Part shown: positions 36,703-46,486 of the stretch, piece after piece
How positions within the stretch are numbered: the stretch's first letter is position 1
How the letters are laid out: each line of letters opens with the position of its first letter
NCBI GenBank assembly: GCA_964019425.1
Contig: OZ025780.1
Coordinates: forward strand, 1,196,001-1,260,000
Direction of reading: 5' to 3'
Length of the DNA stretch: 64,000 nt
Source of the DNA: Flectonema sp. DT1601
Lineage: Eukaryota > Euglenozoa > Diplonemea > Diplonemida > Diplonemidae
Translations under genes and position numbers: made by a program
Notes under the pieces: model-generated
The model's database searches: none
What the model was told of the DNA's origin: nothing
What the model saw: the letters and a program-made list of their open reading frames with translations, nothing else

Positions 36703-37045
36703 TTCTAATCAAAGACGCGCATGAATGGACTAATGAGATTCCTTCTGTCCCTACCTACTATCTGGCGAACAGCAGTCAAGGGAACGGACTTGAAACTGTC
36801 AGCGGGGAAAGAAGACCCTGTTGAGTTTGACTCTAGTCGGGTGTAGTTATAGGTGGGAGGTTTACCAACAATGAAATACCACTACTCTTATCGTCGCTTT
36901 ACTTATCCAATGATGGGGGAACGGCAGCTGCCTCTTCGGAGGTTAGGGTTTCGGACTCGTAGCTTTTCCGATTCCAGCGACAAACGGGCTTCGGCTCGAC
37001 CCCTCGCTTGGAGACACCAGTCAGGTGGGGAGTTTGGCTGGGAGG
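36672..37045 (+). rRNA. Fragment of nuclear LSU (28S) rRNA within the inverted-repeat element
   Basis: Starts at TGACTCTCTTAAGGTAGCC, the universally conserved 28S site also used by R2 elements and I-PpoI, and continues through GCGCATGAATGGA, GAGATTCC..CTGTCCCTA..CTACTATCT, GGGGAAAGAAGACCCTGTTGAG, GTGAAATACCAC-like and GGTGGGGAGTTTGGCTGGG. Order and sense match 28S domain IV-V. Beyond about 37045 similarity fades. It is bounded by non-rDNA inside the element, so it is a captured fragment, not an rRNA gene. Confidence 0.85.
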
Positions 37046-37398
37046 GGCCACATTGCGGCTTCTAAGTCACGAAACCTACATCAATGATGAGGATCGTTAA
37101 GCCACATTTCTAAAGGTCAGGCTTTTACTAACGTGAGAATTTCTGTTCTCGATGGTTCGAATGTGTCTGACAAAAATTACCTAATTTGGAATGCTGCTTG
37201 AAGTCTGGTGAATTTTGGTTGGAGGTCTTAGTCTCACTGGTGAACTGCACAGTAACATTTTAAAGTGATCGATCACACGGGAGGGGTCTTGGTGATTTAT
37301 TGCAACGGGAATATGTCTCAACTCGACCAGTGGGTGATCAATCCGCCCTTTGACTATGTTTTGGTCACATTTTCCGTCATTACGAAAAAGAGAAAAAA

Positions 37399-37473
37399 GG
37401 ATGTCACGGGGTTCGAACCCGAGACCTCCGGGTCATGATTCGGCGGTCATAACCAATAAACCACCGGAGCTCC
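37399..37473 (-). pseudogene. tRNA-like sequence with intact A and B boxes
   Basis: 75 nt on the minus strand. The A box TGGTTTATTGG and a perfect B box GGTTCGAACCC are at normal spacing; the T arm folds. The acceptor stem pairs at 5 of 7 positions and the anticodon stem pairs poorly around a CAT loop triplet. It is best read as a tRNA pseudogene or a Pol III promoter of a SINE/MITE. A second B-box-like sequence (AGTTCGAGTCC, minus strand near 36463-36475), followed by a T run, lies at the other end of the element. Confidence 0.5.
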
Positions 37474-37743
37474 GAAAATTCTGAAAGTTTTCCCGTCATG
37501 TTGGGTTGTTTCGAGCGGTTAAAATTTTTGTGATGAGTTGGCGATTTCGCAAACTATTTTTGTGGAATTAGGGGTTTTCCCAAATTAATTTCTCCTCATT
37601 TGGAAGCGAAGTTATTTTTTTTTTCTCATTAAAAAATGAGGAAAATAAATAAACAAAATGAAAATAAAAAAAAAAGTGTTGAAAAAGAGTAAAAAAAAAA
37701 AAAAAAAAAAAAAGGGCGGTAGAATTCAGATTTGAGAATAATA

Positions 37744-40700
37744 TTACAACAAAATTGCTCTGTTAATAATCTTATGTCTCGGATACGCGCTCCACTGTAA
37801 TCCGGGTGATTTCTTTTTATTTATTCTAAAAGGCTCATCGTAATGTTGATGTGTTCTGTAAGATTTCTCACGAATCCGATTACATGCAAAACGAGGAGCC
37901 AAACCTACTTTCGTTTTCGAAGGAGGAGCCGGTCTATGATAACAAATTAGTTTTTTACAACGGTTCGAATTCCAAGTTGGAGAGACAGGGTTTTGAGGCT
38001 TTTCGATGATACATTCACTAGAATTGTTGGATTCTTTCATATACGAATCGGAGTCGTCATCAAATAGTTCCGATGACGATATTTTCAATTCTGTTGATGA
38101 TTTAGTCAGAGGAATCTGTTTATCAGGTTCACATCCTTCTGAGTTGTTGTTACTATTGTGTTTCATGTTATCAATTGATGTAACAACATTATCACGAATA
38201 GATAGCGGGTAGAATGAACTTGATATTGTGTGCATTCCCGAAGCCTGGATTGGATCTCGTGGCGTATCAACGTGCATTGAGTATCGGTACTGTTTTTTCT
38301 TTAGAATACGGTCATTGGTGCGTTTATTCATTGGTATGGTACGGCTGTATCTGGATGCCGTGAGCCGAAGAAATTCTGTATCTTCCTCTTGCTGAGGACT
38401 CTCTGTGTCACGTCGGAAGTAAACGCGAGTCCCCTGTCGTTGCAATCCGTCTTCAGGTTGTTCAAGATCTACCTCTGTAGGAAATTCATCAGTTTCAACA
38501 TAGACGCTATTTTTGCGAACAAGGTCAACGGGAAGTGCCTCTCGAAATCTTGAATAAAATCTACTACCCCTCTGACTCGCATTAGCCATGACATGATCAC
38601 CAGAACCAGGAACAGATAGGAATCTCTGCACTTCCAATCCATGTGAAGACAGACTATCACTTCTATTCGAGTAAATAAACTCCGATATTGTTGCCATATT
38701 AGGGTATCCAGTTAGAATGCTATCTTCCAGATCAATTTCAGTGTTTTCGCAGACATCAGTTCCCTGATAACGATTTTGTTTACAAGAACCAAAACTTGGA
38801 TCTGATTCTTTCTTACTCGGCGTGGAATCAGTATTAGCTGACCCAAGTGATTTCTGAGAAATTCTACTTTGTTCTGAATTAATCTTATTTCCTGAATGAG
38901 CTTCAGCTCTCGACATCGTAGAAGTAAAGCTCAGTTGACTCGGAATAGATTCGATACCGAGAAGTCTCGCAGAGGGAAAACTTACTTCTGACACTTTTTG
39001 ACTCGGAGTCGGATTCAAACGAAGGGGATGTGACTCTGTGGTCCGATACATGGAATCGATGCAGTGAAGTGCTTTTGAAGAGGGAAAACTTTGTTCTGAT
39101 CCTTTTTGACTTGGCATCGACTCGTGATTTAAGGACGGAACACTTAGTTCTGAACACACTCTCTGACTCAGATGGGTGTGAGTTCCAAAAGTTGAAGACA
39201 GAACACTTGGCTCTGACGACATCTTCTGACTTGAATGGGGCTGAGTTCCAAAAGTCGAAGACAGAACACTTGGCTCTGACGACATCTTCTGAGTTCCGGA
39301 AGCTGCAGATAGTTCTGGTTTGTGACTCGGAACAGAATCGGTAGGAAGTGATATGCTAATTTTTGAGAAACCTTGCTCCGACGCCTTCTGATCCAATACA
39401 GATTCAGTATAAGGTTGCGAAAACAGAAAGCTTGGCCCTGAATATCCCTGTGGACTCTGGCACTCTTTTTGACTGGGCATGGGCTCGCTAAAATATAGTG
39501 AATCGAGATAATCATTATCAACTAACGGTGAAGAAGGATGACTCTGCATCACACTGCTTCCGTATTCGGAAGGACGGAGTGGTCCCAAACAGCTCCATGT
39601 CGTTTCTCTTTTATTCTTCGGTCTTCTTTTTTTGACGCTTCCGTTCTCTGTAGCAAGTAGTGTTCCGTAACTCCACTTGTGAGATTCATAGTCTTCTTGC
39701 CTTTGAGAATCCGATCCACTATCTTCGAATGAAGACGACGATTCACAACTACTTAATGCGCTCTTTGGACTGTTCCCAATTACGAAGGAGTCGGTTCGGT
39801 TGATACTTTGCAGAGGTGTAAGTATCAGATTGCTGATGATATTTTGCTTTTTTGTCCTCGAGTCACATTGAAAGGTTTCAGTTGGGCTATCACTTTTATT
39901 ACCATTAGCTGTTGACAATCTGTTTCCATCACCAGCTGATACTGCGATGCTGTTATCACACTCAGGTACGGGAGCTATTATCTTGAAGCTTTTTGCTTGC
40001 TCACCTTCCGGAGTTTTCAACTTGAAACTTACTGCTTTCATGAAAGGACTTTCCCCTTCATCTTCAACTGACACGCAGCTTTCGCCATCGAGCTCGATGG
40101 ATGGGCTCGGCAATTTGAAACTCACTGCTTGCTTCATATTAGAAGCTACGGTGCTGGCTACTTCCGTTGACAACAGTTGCGTGCCGAACATTGAACCTCT
40201 CAAGAGAGGACTTTCCCCTTCATCTTCAACCGACACGCAGCTTTCGCCATCGAGCTCGATAGATGGGCTTGGCAATTTGAAACTCACTGCTTGCTTCATA
40301 CCAACATCAGAAGCTACGGTGCTGGCTACTTCCGTTGACAACAGTTGCGTGCCGAACATTGAACCTCTCAAGAGAGGACTTTCTCCTTCAACCGACACGC
40401 AGCTTTCGCCATCAAGCTCGATGGATGGGCTCGGCAATTTGAAACTCACCGCTTGCTTCATACCAACATCAGAAGCTACGGTGCTGGCTACTTCCGTTGA
40501 CAACAGTTGCGTGCCGAACATTGAACCTCTCAAGAGAGGACTTTCTCCTTCAACTGACACGCAGCTTTCGCCATCAAGCTCGATGGATGGGCTCGGCAAT
40601 TTGAAACTCACCGCTTGCTTCATACCAACATCAGAAGCTACGGTGCTGGCTACTTCCGTTGACAACAGTTGCGTGCCAAACATTGAACCTCTCAAGAGAG

Positions 40701-42453
40701 GACTTTCCCCTTCATCTTCAACCGACACGCAGCTTTCGCCATCGAGCTCGATGGATGGGCTTGGCAATTTGAAACTCACTGCTTGCTTCATACCAACATT
40801 AGAAGCTACGGTGCTGGCTACTTCCGTTGACAATCGTTGCGTGCCGAACATTGAACCTCTCAAGAGAGGACTTTCTCCTTCAACCGACACGCAGCTTTCG
40901 CCATCAAGCTCGATGGATGGGCTCGGCAATTTGAAACTCACTGCTTGCTTCATACCAACATTAGAAGCTACGGTGCTGGCTACTTCCGTTGACAACAGTT
41001 GCGTGCCGAACATTGAACCTCTCAAGAGAGGACTTTCTCCTTCATCTTCAACCGACACGCAGCTTTCGCCATCGAGCTCGATGGACGGGCTTGGCAATTT
41101 GAAACTCACTGCTTGCTTCATACCAACATTAGAAGCTACGGTGCTGGCTACTTCCGTTGACAACCGTTGCGTGCCGAATATTGAACCTTTCATGAAAGGA
41201 CTTTCCCCTTCATCTTCAACCGACACGCAGCTTTCGCCATCGAGCTCGATGGATGGGCTTGGCAATTTGAAACTCACTGCTTGCTTCATACCAACATTAG
41301 AAGCTACGGTGCTGGCTACTTCCGTTGACAATCGTTGCGTGCCGAACATTGAACCTCTCAAGAGAGGACTTTCTCCTTCAACCGACACGCAGCTTTCGCC
41401 ATCGAGCTCGATGGATGGGCTTGGCAATTTGAAACCCACTGCTTGCTTCATACCAACATTAGAAGCTACGGTGCTGGCTACTTCCGTTGACAACCGTTGC
41501 GTGCCGAATATTGAACCTTTCATGAAAGGACTTTCCCCTTCATCTTCAACCGACACGCAGCTTTCGCCATCGAGCTCGATGGATGGGCTTGGCAATTTGA
41601 AACTCACTGCTTGCTTCATACCAACATTAGAAGCTACGGTGCTGGCTACTTCCGTTGACAATCGTTGCGTGCCGAACATTGAACCTCTCAAGAGAGGACT
41701 TTCTCCTTCAACCGACACGCAGCTTTCGCCATCAAGCTCGATGGATGGGCTCGGCAATTTGAAACTCACTGCTTGCTTCATACCAACATTAGAAGCTACG
41801 GTGCTGGCTACTTCCGTTGACAACAGTTGCGTGCCGAACATTGAACCTCTCAAGAGAGGACTTTCTCCTTCATCTTCAACCGACACGCAGCTTTCGCCAT
41901 CGAGCTCGATGGACGGGCTTGGCAATTTGAAACTCACTGCTTGCTTCATACCAACATTAGAAGCTACGGTGCTGGCTACTTCCGTTGACAATCGTTGCGT
42001 GCCGAACATTGAACCTCTCAAGAGAGGACTTTCTCCTTCAACCGACACGCAGCTTTCGCCATCGAGCTCGATGGATGGGCTTGGCAATTTGAAACCCACT
42101 GCTTGCTTCATACCAACATTAGAAGCTACGGTGCTGGCTACTTCCGTTGACAACCGTTGCGGGCCGAATATTGAACCTTTCATGAAAGGACTTTCCCCTT
42201 CATCTTCAACCGACTCGCTGCTTTCACTGTCTGAGATAACGAGATTCGGTATCTTCACCTGCTTGTGATTTCCTGTTGGGGGGTTTGGACCTCTTACTGA
42301 GAAATCTCCATCTTCATCACACGTAAAACCTACAACTCTGTCACGACTAGAACGACTACCAATAGAATTACTATAGCCTTGCTCTATCTCCAGAATACTG
42401 CTGTTGTCGGTATTACGAGATGATCTCTTCGATGTGTTGTAGATTCTCGACAT
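37744..42453 (-). CDS. 1569-residue Ser-rich protein with thirteen near-identical 54/56-residue repeats
   Basis: Single exon. Residues about 80-800 are a tandem array of 13 full repeats plus a partial one. Each starts G-E-S-P-L-L-R-G-S-M-F-G-T-Q and ends S-I-E-L-D-G-E-S-C-V-S-V-E with or without an extra D-E, giving 54 or 56 residues (162 or 168 bp). Variants at a few sites (F-M-K for L-L-R, R or L after T-Q, N or D before V-G-M) are distributed in a higher-order pattern, showing unequal exchange. A second, looser repeat of about 20 residues (S-Q-K-x-S-E-x-S) covers about 1050-1180. The rest is Ser/Thr/Asp/Glu-rich without domain or membrane segment, so the protein is probably disordered and heavily phosphorylated. 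An acceptor (GACTGAAAG) lies 27 nt before the ATG. Family not recognised; a cytoskeletal or cell-surface scaffold is possible but unsupported. Confidence 0.8.
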   Translation of the reverse strand: MSRIYNTSKRSSRNTDNSSILEIEQGYSNSIGSRSSRDRVVGFTCDEDGDFSVRGPNPPTGNHKQVKIPNLVISDSESSESVEDEGESPFMKGSIFGPQRLSTEVASTVASNVGMKQAVGFKLPSPSIELDGESCVSVEGESPLLRGSMFGTQRLSTEVASTVASNVGMKQAVSFKLPSPSIELDGESCVSVEDEGESPLLRGSMFGTQLLSTEVASTVASNVGMKQAVSFKLPSPSIELDGESCVSVEGESPLLRGSMFGTQRLSTEVASTVASNVGMKQAVSFKLPSPSIELDGESCVSVEDEGESPFMKGSIFGTQRLSTEVASTVASNVGMKQAVGFKLPSPSIELDGESCVSVEGESPLLRGSMFGTQRLSTEVASTVASNVGMKQAVSFKLPSPSIELDGESCVSVEDEGESPFMKGSIFGTQRLSTEVASTVASNVGMKQAVSFKLPSPSIELDGESCVSVEDEGESPLLRGSMFGTQLLSTEVASTVASNVGMKQAVSFKLPSPSIELDGESCVSVEGESPLLRGSMFGTQRLSTEVASTVASNVGMKQAVSFKLPSPSIELDGESCVSVEDEGESPLLRGSMFGTQLLSTEVASTVASDVGMKQAVSFKLPSPSIELDGESCVSVEGESPLLRGSMFGTQLLSTEVASTVASDVGMKQAVSFKLPSPSIELDGESCVSVEGESPLLRGSMFGTQLLSTEVASTVASDVGMKQAVSFKLPSPSIELDGESCVSVEDEGESPLLRGSMFGTQLLSTEVASTVASNMKQAVSFKLPSPSIELDGESCVSVEDEGESPFMKAVSFKLKTPEGEQAKSFKIIAPVPECDNSIAVSAGDGNRLSTANGNKSDSPTETFQCDSRTKKQNIISNLILTPLQSINRTDSFVIGNSPKSALSSCESSSSFEDSGSDSQRQEDYESHKWSYGTLLATENGSVKKRRPKNKRETTWSCLGPLRPSEYGSSVMQSHPSSPLVDNDYLDSLYFSEPMPSQKECQSPQGYSGPSFLFSQPYTESVLDQKASEQGFSKISISLPTDSVPSHKPELSAASGTQKMSSEPSVLSSTFGTQPHSSQKMSSEPSVLSSTFGTHTHLSQRVCSELSVPSLNHESMPSQKGSEQSFPSSKALHCIDSMYRTTESHPLRLNPTPSQKVSEVSFPSARLLGIESIPSQLSFTSTMSRAEAHSGNKINSEQSRISQKSLGSANTDSTPSKKESDPSFGSCKQNRYQGTDVCENTEIDLEDSILTGYPNMATISEFIYSNRSDSLSSHGLEVQRFLSVPGSGDHVMANASQRGSRFYSRFREALPVDLVRKNSVYVETDEFPTEVDLEQPEDGLQRQGTRVYFRRDTESPQQEEDTEFLRLTASRYSRTIPMNKRTNDRILKKKQYRYSMHVDTPRDPIQASGMHTISSSFYPLSIRDNVVTSIDNMKHNSNNNSEGCEPDKQIPLTKSSTELKISSSELFDDDSDSYMKESNNSSECIIEKPQNPVSPTWNSNRCKKLICYHRPAPPSKTKVGLAPRFACNRIREKSYRTHQHYDEPFRINKKKSPGLQWSAYPRHKIINRAILL
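40030..42225 (-). repeat. Coding minisatellite, 162/168-bp units, about 13.3 copies
   Basis: Units differ from each other at only a few positions. Runs of two or more neighbouring units recur as larger blocks (compare 41040-41370 with 41870-42030 and 41510-41700). All unit lengths are multiples of three, so copy-number change keeps the reading frame. Confidence 0.9.
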
Positions 42454-42480
42454 TGAAATAGCATCCCCAGATGTGACTAC

Positions 42481-43618
42481 CTTTCAGTCAGTACGACTAG
42501 ACATCAATTGGACTCATCACAGTTAAAAAGAACTAAAACTTAAAGTCGGAACATGCTAATTGATTACTGCTCTCTAAAACTGTGTCTGGGGATGAAATAT
42601 TTTTTTATTTTTTGTAAAAGTGCTCGACACTACAACAAATAATCTTGTACATGTTTTCATTAAAAACGATACAAAAAAATTGTCAAATATACATAAAAAA
42701 CACATCACACTTTTTTTTTTTTAAAACAAACTAATAATCTAATTATTAATTCAAATATTTTTTTGTTAATATTAAGTTTTATATCTTTGCTATGCGAAGT
42801 CCAAGCACTCCTAAGCAAGATCTCAGTTTTATATTTGTGTAACAACCGTTCAACGCTCTCGCGTGAAAAGAAACAAAAAATTGTATTTTAAAAGACATCA
42901 CGTATCAACTACACAAAATAAATCGAACGTAACGAAAAAGATATCCAGAAGAAAGGGATCTCAGAAAGAAAACAAAACCAATTTAGCCAACCTTAATTTT
43001 TTACTTTTTTACGTCACACTTTTGATTTGTGCGCAATCGGTACAAAATATTAACACAAAAATCACTTCAGGTTTGTAGGTATAAAAAATACGCGGTTTGC
43101 TCATACAGCCATTCGATTGCAGTATTTGAGGGGAGAGAGTATTTGAGAGGAGAGAGTACGTTTTAAGCTTTCCGTCTACTCCGCTGTTCTCAGTTGCTTG
43201 CGGCACACTAAGGGGAGCGACTGCAATAGTTTCAAATCACACGGAGTAGAGGAACTTAAATAACCCAAACAGAATAATAAAACCAATCTGAAAAGGAAGA
43301 GAGAAGAAATAATTCAAACAAACTAAAACAAGAGCCGCTTAACTTTATGAGTTTCCTTTTGTTCTTCGCAGTTAGAAAAGTATTACACACCGATTTTCAT
43401 ATTCGTGTTATGATCTGAAATAGTCTATCTACTGTTGGGGATGTAGTCGAAAATTTGAATGGTGTTCCGTTGAGCAGGGAAAAAACCAACGCACCAAAGC
43501 GAATAATAATGAGATGAACATCACTTAATATTATGAAGCTCGTCTGTCAGGTAGCGTAGTTCAGCTTTTATGTTCCAACCAAACTGTGTAGTTTTATAAA
43601 CAAGCTAGCAAGCGGGTT
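42481..43618. other. Intergenic spacer, 1.1 kb
   Basis: AT-rich with a short direct duplication near 43128-43158 (TATTTGAG-GGGAGAGAGTA twice). No gene recognised. Confidence 0.5.
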
Positions 43619-44188
43619 TTAACGACCTTTTTTTTCAAATGATAGAATGTGTGATTGCGCTGTTGAATTTCGTTTACTTCGCGGTTTACTAAATATCGAG
43701 GAACAGATCGACCCTTGAAGTATCACACGAGCACTTTCACATAATTTCTTCGGATCTTCTCCCTTTGATAGTGAGAAGCAACAGTTGTCGCAAACCCTGG
43801 CAGATGTGTACCCCAATTCTGAAATTGCTTTGTACTGAGAACAGTGTTGAGAACAGAATACGAACCCACATCCTCTGCAGTGATGCCTTCGGGTCATGAA
43901 ACCAAATTGTTTTTTACATGCAAGCTCACAACATGTTCCCCATGAATTATCCTCCTGCCATACTGGCCGTCTTCTTAGACACTGAGGTGATGGGTTACCT
44001 TCGTGACGATGTGACTTTATGAAGAACATCATTCCTCCAGTATTTCTTAGAGCCATGTTTCCAACATATCTGCTTGCTTCACTACTTCCCGAACCGGTAG
44101 AGGCTGTACTGCTTGACCGTTTTCGTTCGTTCTCCTTACCGATTATTATTTCATTTTTACGAGGAGTATAATCCGTTGAATTCGTCAT
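43619..44188 (-). CDS. FYVE-type zinc-finger protein (small)
   Basis: 189 residues. After a Ser/Thr-rich N-terminus, residues about 75-145 form a FYVE or FYVE-like finger: W-Q-E-D-N-S-W, then C-C-E-L-A-C, the hallmark R-R-H-H-C-R-G-C-G, then F-C-S-Q-H-C and A-R-V-C-D-N-C-C. FYVE domains bind phosphatidylinositol 3-phosphate on endosomes. The usual W-x-x-D start is relaxed (V-W-Q-E-D), but the basic R-R-H-H-C-R motif and the R-V-C pocket are present, so PI3P binding is likely. The C-terminus is basic. The ATG has no ideal acceptor immediately upstream; candidates lie about 30 nt away (CCTGCAAG). A trafficking role is inferred. Confidence 0.82.
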   Translation of the reverse strand: MTNSTDYTPRKNEIIIGKENERKRSSSTASTGSGSSEASRYVGNMALRNTGGMMFFIKSHRHEGNPSPQCLRRRPVWQEDNSWGTCCELACKKQFGFMTRRHHCRGCGFVFCSQHCSQYKAISELGYTSARVCDNCCFSLSKGEDPKKLCESARVILQGSICSSIFSKPRSKRNSTAQSHILSFEKKGR

Positions 44189-44462
44189 AGCACAACAAAA
44201 GCAATAATGAGGTATGCTTGCAGGTTATTGAAATACCCCCTGTTGGGTAGTATACTTACTCAGTGTGACAATCGATACGCGGCTGCTTCACTTGTTCGAA
44301 ACGATATCCGATCTCATTATGACCTGCTATAATAAATAGATACTATACTATGTCTGACATAAAGTCAACAATATTACTTTTCTGAAATAAGTAACCGACT
44401 GGAGACACTGGAGGGACTGTTAGCTGGGAAGGGGTCACATGGCACAGCTTATTGTTTTTTTT

Positions 44463-44498
<36 letters not shown>

Positions 44499-44561
44499 AA
44501 TTTTCTAGCTCACCGCTGTGCACTAATTTTTACTGACAGAAATCCATATATCATCGCACAA

Positions 44562-44594
<33 letters not shown>

Positions 44595-45430
44595 ACTTTT
44601 TCGAGAGGTGTTGGTGTTGGAGAATAAAGCCATTCATAAAGCCAAAGAAGTAAAGTTTTACTACTCTAAGATCATCGGGTAATTTACATGTTTTTGCGCG
44701 TTAACATTTCTCATCTATTTTTTTTCCCCCCCCCCTTCTTTTTTTTTTGTTTCACGAGCGCAATAAAATAAAAAAAATTAAAAAAACAACAGCCTGAACT
44801 AGGAACTGGTTTATGCAGCAATCCGCTTCCCGTATTCAACAAACAAGAATGACGTTGATACAGGAGTGACGGGAACATAATTGTAATTAAAACCGAAAAA
44901 AAAAGAACATAATATTTTGATAAATTTAATGAGTCTAACAATCCACCGAGTGGACACACAAAGAACTGGTTAGCTCTTCGGGGATCCTTGCAGGTCAATG
45001 CTTTTATCTTGACTGGATCACTAGAAGGAAAGAAGAAAACTGTAAAGATTAACTCATACAAAAAACAACTCAGTAGGGGGGGTTAACTGTTTGATTTTGT
45101 ACGTAAAATACAAATGTATTGTATCATAAACAACGACAATTTAACATTAGTTTCAGTAGGGAAGGGGGTGTGGGTCATGTGAAGCTAAAAGAACCGATGA
45201 AATAAATAAAAAAAGACTTTGTGATGGAGAAAACCCCGTAGAAGGAACCTCTCTAAAAACGTACTTATTCGTATCAACAGAAGGCAAAAAAAAATGTGAG
45301 TTTTTGTCTGCGCACGAAACCGTGAACCGACTTAAACTGATAAAGCTAAAGGAGGTTTACGTTTGCTGCCCAACATTCTTTTTCGTTCTTACAATACTTG
45401 TTAAAATGCAAAAAAAAAAAAAAAAAAAAA

Positions 45431-45700
45431 CCATTCAGATTAGCCTTATAATTCGTTGAGCAGACAGAATCTTGTCGCGCAGGGAAATAAAACATAACTA
45501 TAAGAAATAACGGATTTCAGAATAGTTTCTTCACCAACTACTTCGGTACAAAACCATTTCGGATTAACCTTATATTTCGTTGAACGCAGACAAAATCCTG
45601 TCGCAGGGGGGAAATAAATCATGACCATAAGAAATATCGGCTTTCAATCTGAATAGTTTCTTCTCCAACTACGTCGGTACAAAAAAAAAAAAAAAAAACA
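45431..45700 (+). repeat. Tandem pair of about 125-bp SINE-like units, second with poly(A) tail
   Basis: Unit 1 (45431-45553) and unit 2 (45554-45700) share order and most bases: CCATT.., ATTCGTTGA/TTTCGTTGA, CAGACA.AAT.CTGTCGC, GGGAAATAAA, ATAAGAAATA, AATAGTTTCTTC, then AACTACTTCGGTAC or AACTACGTCGGTAC. Unit 1 ends in three A, unit 2 in about 17 A. This matches a dimeric or head-to-tail retroposon insertion. Confidence 0.65.
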
Positions 45701-46019
45701 AGCAAACCTTAGAACAGAATATAATAACTACAGAGGGAACAAATTCATCGTTTCCAACAGGGTTCAAAAAACAAAGGAAAAAATTGCTGAAAAAAACCGA
45801 TAGGTCAGCCTTATTCAGGGAATCGTCCAGCGGAAATCGAGTACTAAAGATAGATAGCTCTGGTGCTTTCAGTAACATCCTCCTAGGCCTTCAAAAAGAA
45901 TATCGCAATAAGTTGAATGAAAGAGACTCTCAAAAAGTTGATTATATTTTTACGCACTTAGGATTTGCCACACACATCTCTGTGTGTATTGATCTTCAAA
46001 GGCACTATAAAAAAAAAAA

Positions 46020-46486
46020 AGGACAACTCCTAATTCCACAAATGTTACGAAAATGTCGGATCTCAATACAAAAGTTTCCTAAATGGACAGCGAAAAACAA
46101 AAACAAAAAAATCTATTACTGCCCAGGTGGAAGTTGCCACACGATATCACAACACATTCCCTCCTGTCAGACTCTTAGCAGCATGAGGGAACTAAGCGCA
46201 AATTTTCTGATGACATCAGTTGAGGCTGAACGAGTATTCTCCGTCTTGAAGTTCCTAAAGGCAAGGCATCGTGCTTACTCGGATGGTACAGTTAATTATG
46301 GCTGACCCTTTGACTTGCCTCTGTTAAATAGAGTCAACTTGTAGCCTGTAAACTGTAGATCTATTCTGACCTCTGTAATCTTGTCAGCCTGCGTGTCAGC
46401 TAAGCACTTCAGGCTGTACATTTCGGAAATTTTCGTATTGAGATTTGACATTTCACAATTTTTTATGTGAAATTATAGTTTTTCCC
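46020..46486 (+). mobile_element. Truncated hAT-family DNA transposon remnant
   Basis: Inverted ends of about 70 bp: the left (46020-46090) and the reverse complement of the right (about 46415-46486) share CTAATTCCAC/ATAATTTCAC, GTC(G/A)(G/A)ATCTCAATAC and TTTCC-AAATG-ACAGC. Between them the plus strand encodes a piece of the hAT C-terminal dimerisation domain: S-V-E-A-E-R-V-F-S-V-L-K-F-L-K-A-R-H-R, the conserved E-R-x-F-S motif. The catalytic part of the transposase is missing, so the copy is dead. The outermost bases resemble those of the elements at 12.1 kb and 36.4 kb. Confidence 0.72.

Larger units (their letters stand above)
36392..37581. mobile_element. 1.19-kb inverted-repeat DNA element carrying an LSU rRNA fragment
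   Basis: The two ends are inverted repeats of about 55-60 bp: GGGAAAACCTCTAATTC.. at 36392 and its counterpart ending ..GAATTAGGGGTTTTCCC at 37581, including a shared GTTTGCGAAATCGCCAACTC. A 9-bp direct repeat, AAATTAATT, flanks it on both sides (36383-36391 and 37582-37590); because that word is nearly palindromic, the duplication should be read with care. Inside are a GC-rich left part with a hairpin (36543-36579), a 28S rRNA fragment (36672-37045) and a tRNA-like sequence (37399-37473). No transposase is encoded, so it is non-autonomous. The ends resemble those of the hAT-linked element at 46 kb, whereas a 9-bp duplication is the Mutator-like length; superfamily left open. Confidence 0.75.

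Noticed and set aside
40030-42225. Regularly spaced repeats that could suggest a CRISPR array
   Set aside because: The repeats are contiguous 162/168-bp coding units without unique spacers, in a eukaryotic gene.
39947-42268. 773-residue open frame on the plus strand across the repeat array
   Set aside because: It is the antisense of the 54/56-residue repeats. Unit lengths divisible by three keep the opposite frame open, and the minus-strand frame extends far beyond the repeats on both sides.
45784-46019. N-terminal part of the open frame that runs into the hAT remnant
   Set aside because: It lies outside the inverted ends of the element and matches no protein family I know; probably chance read-through from the SINE-like unit.
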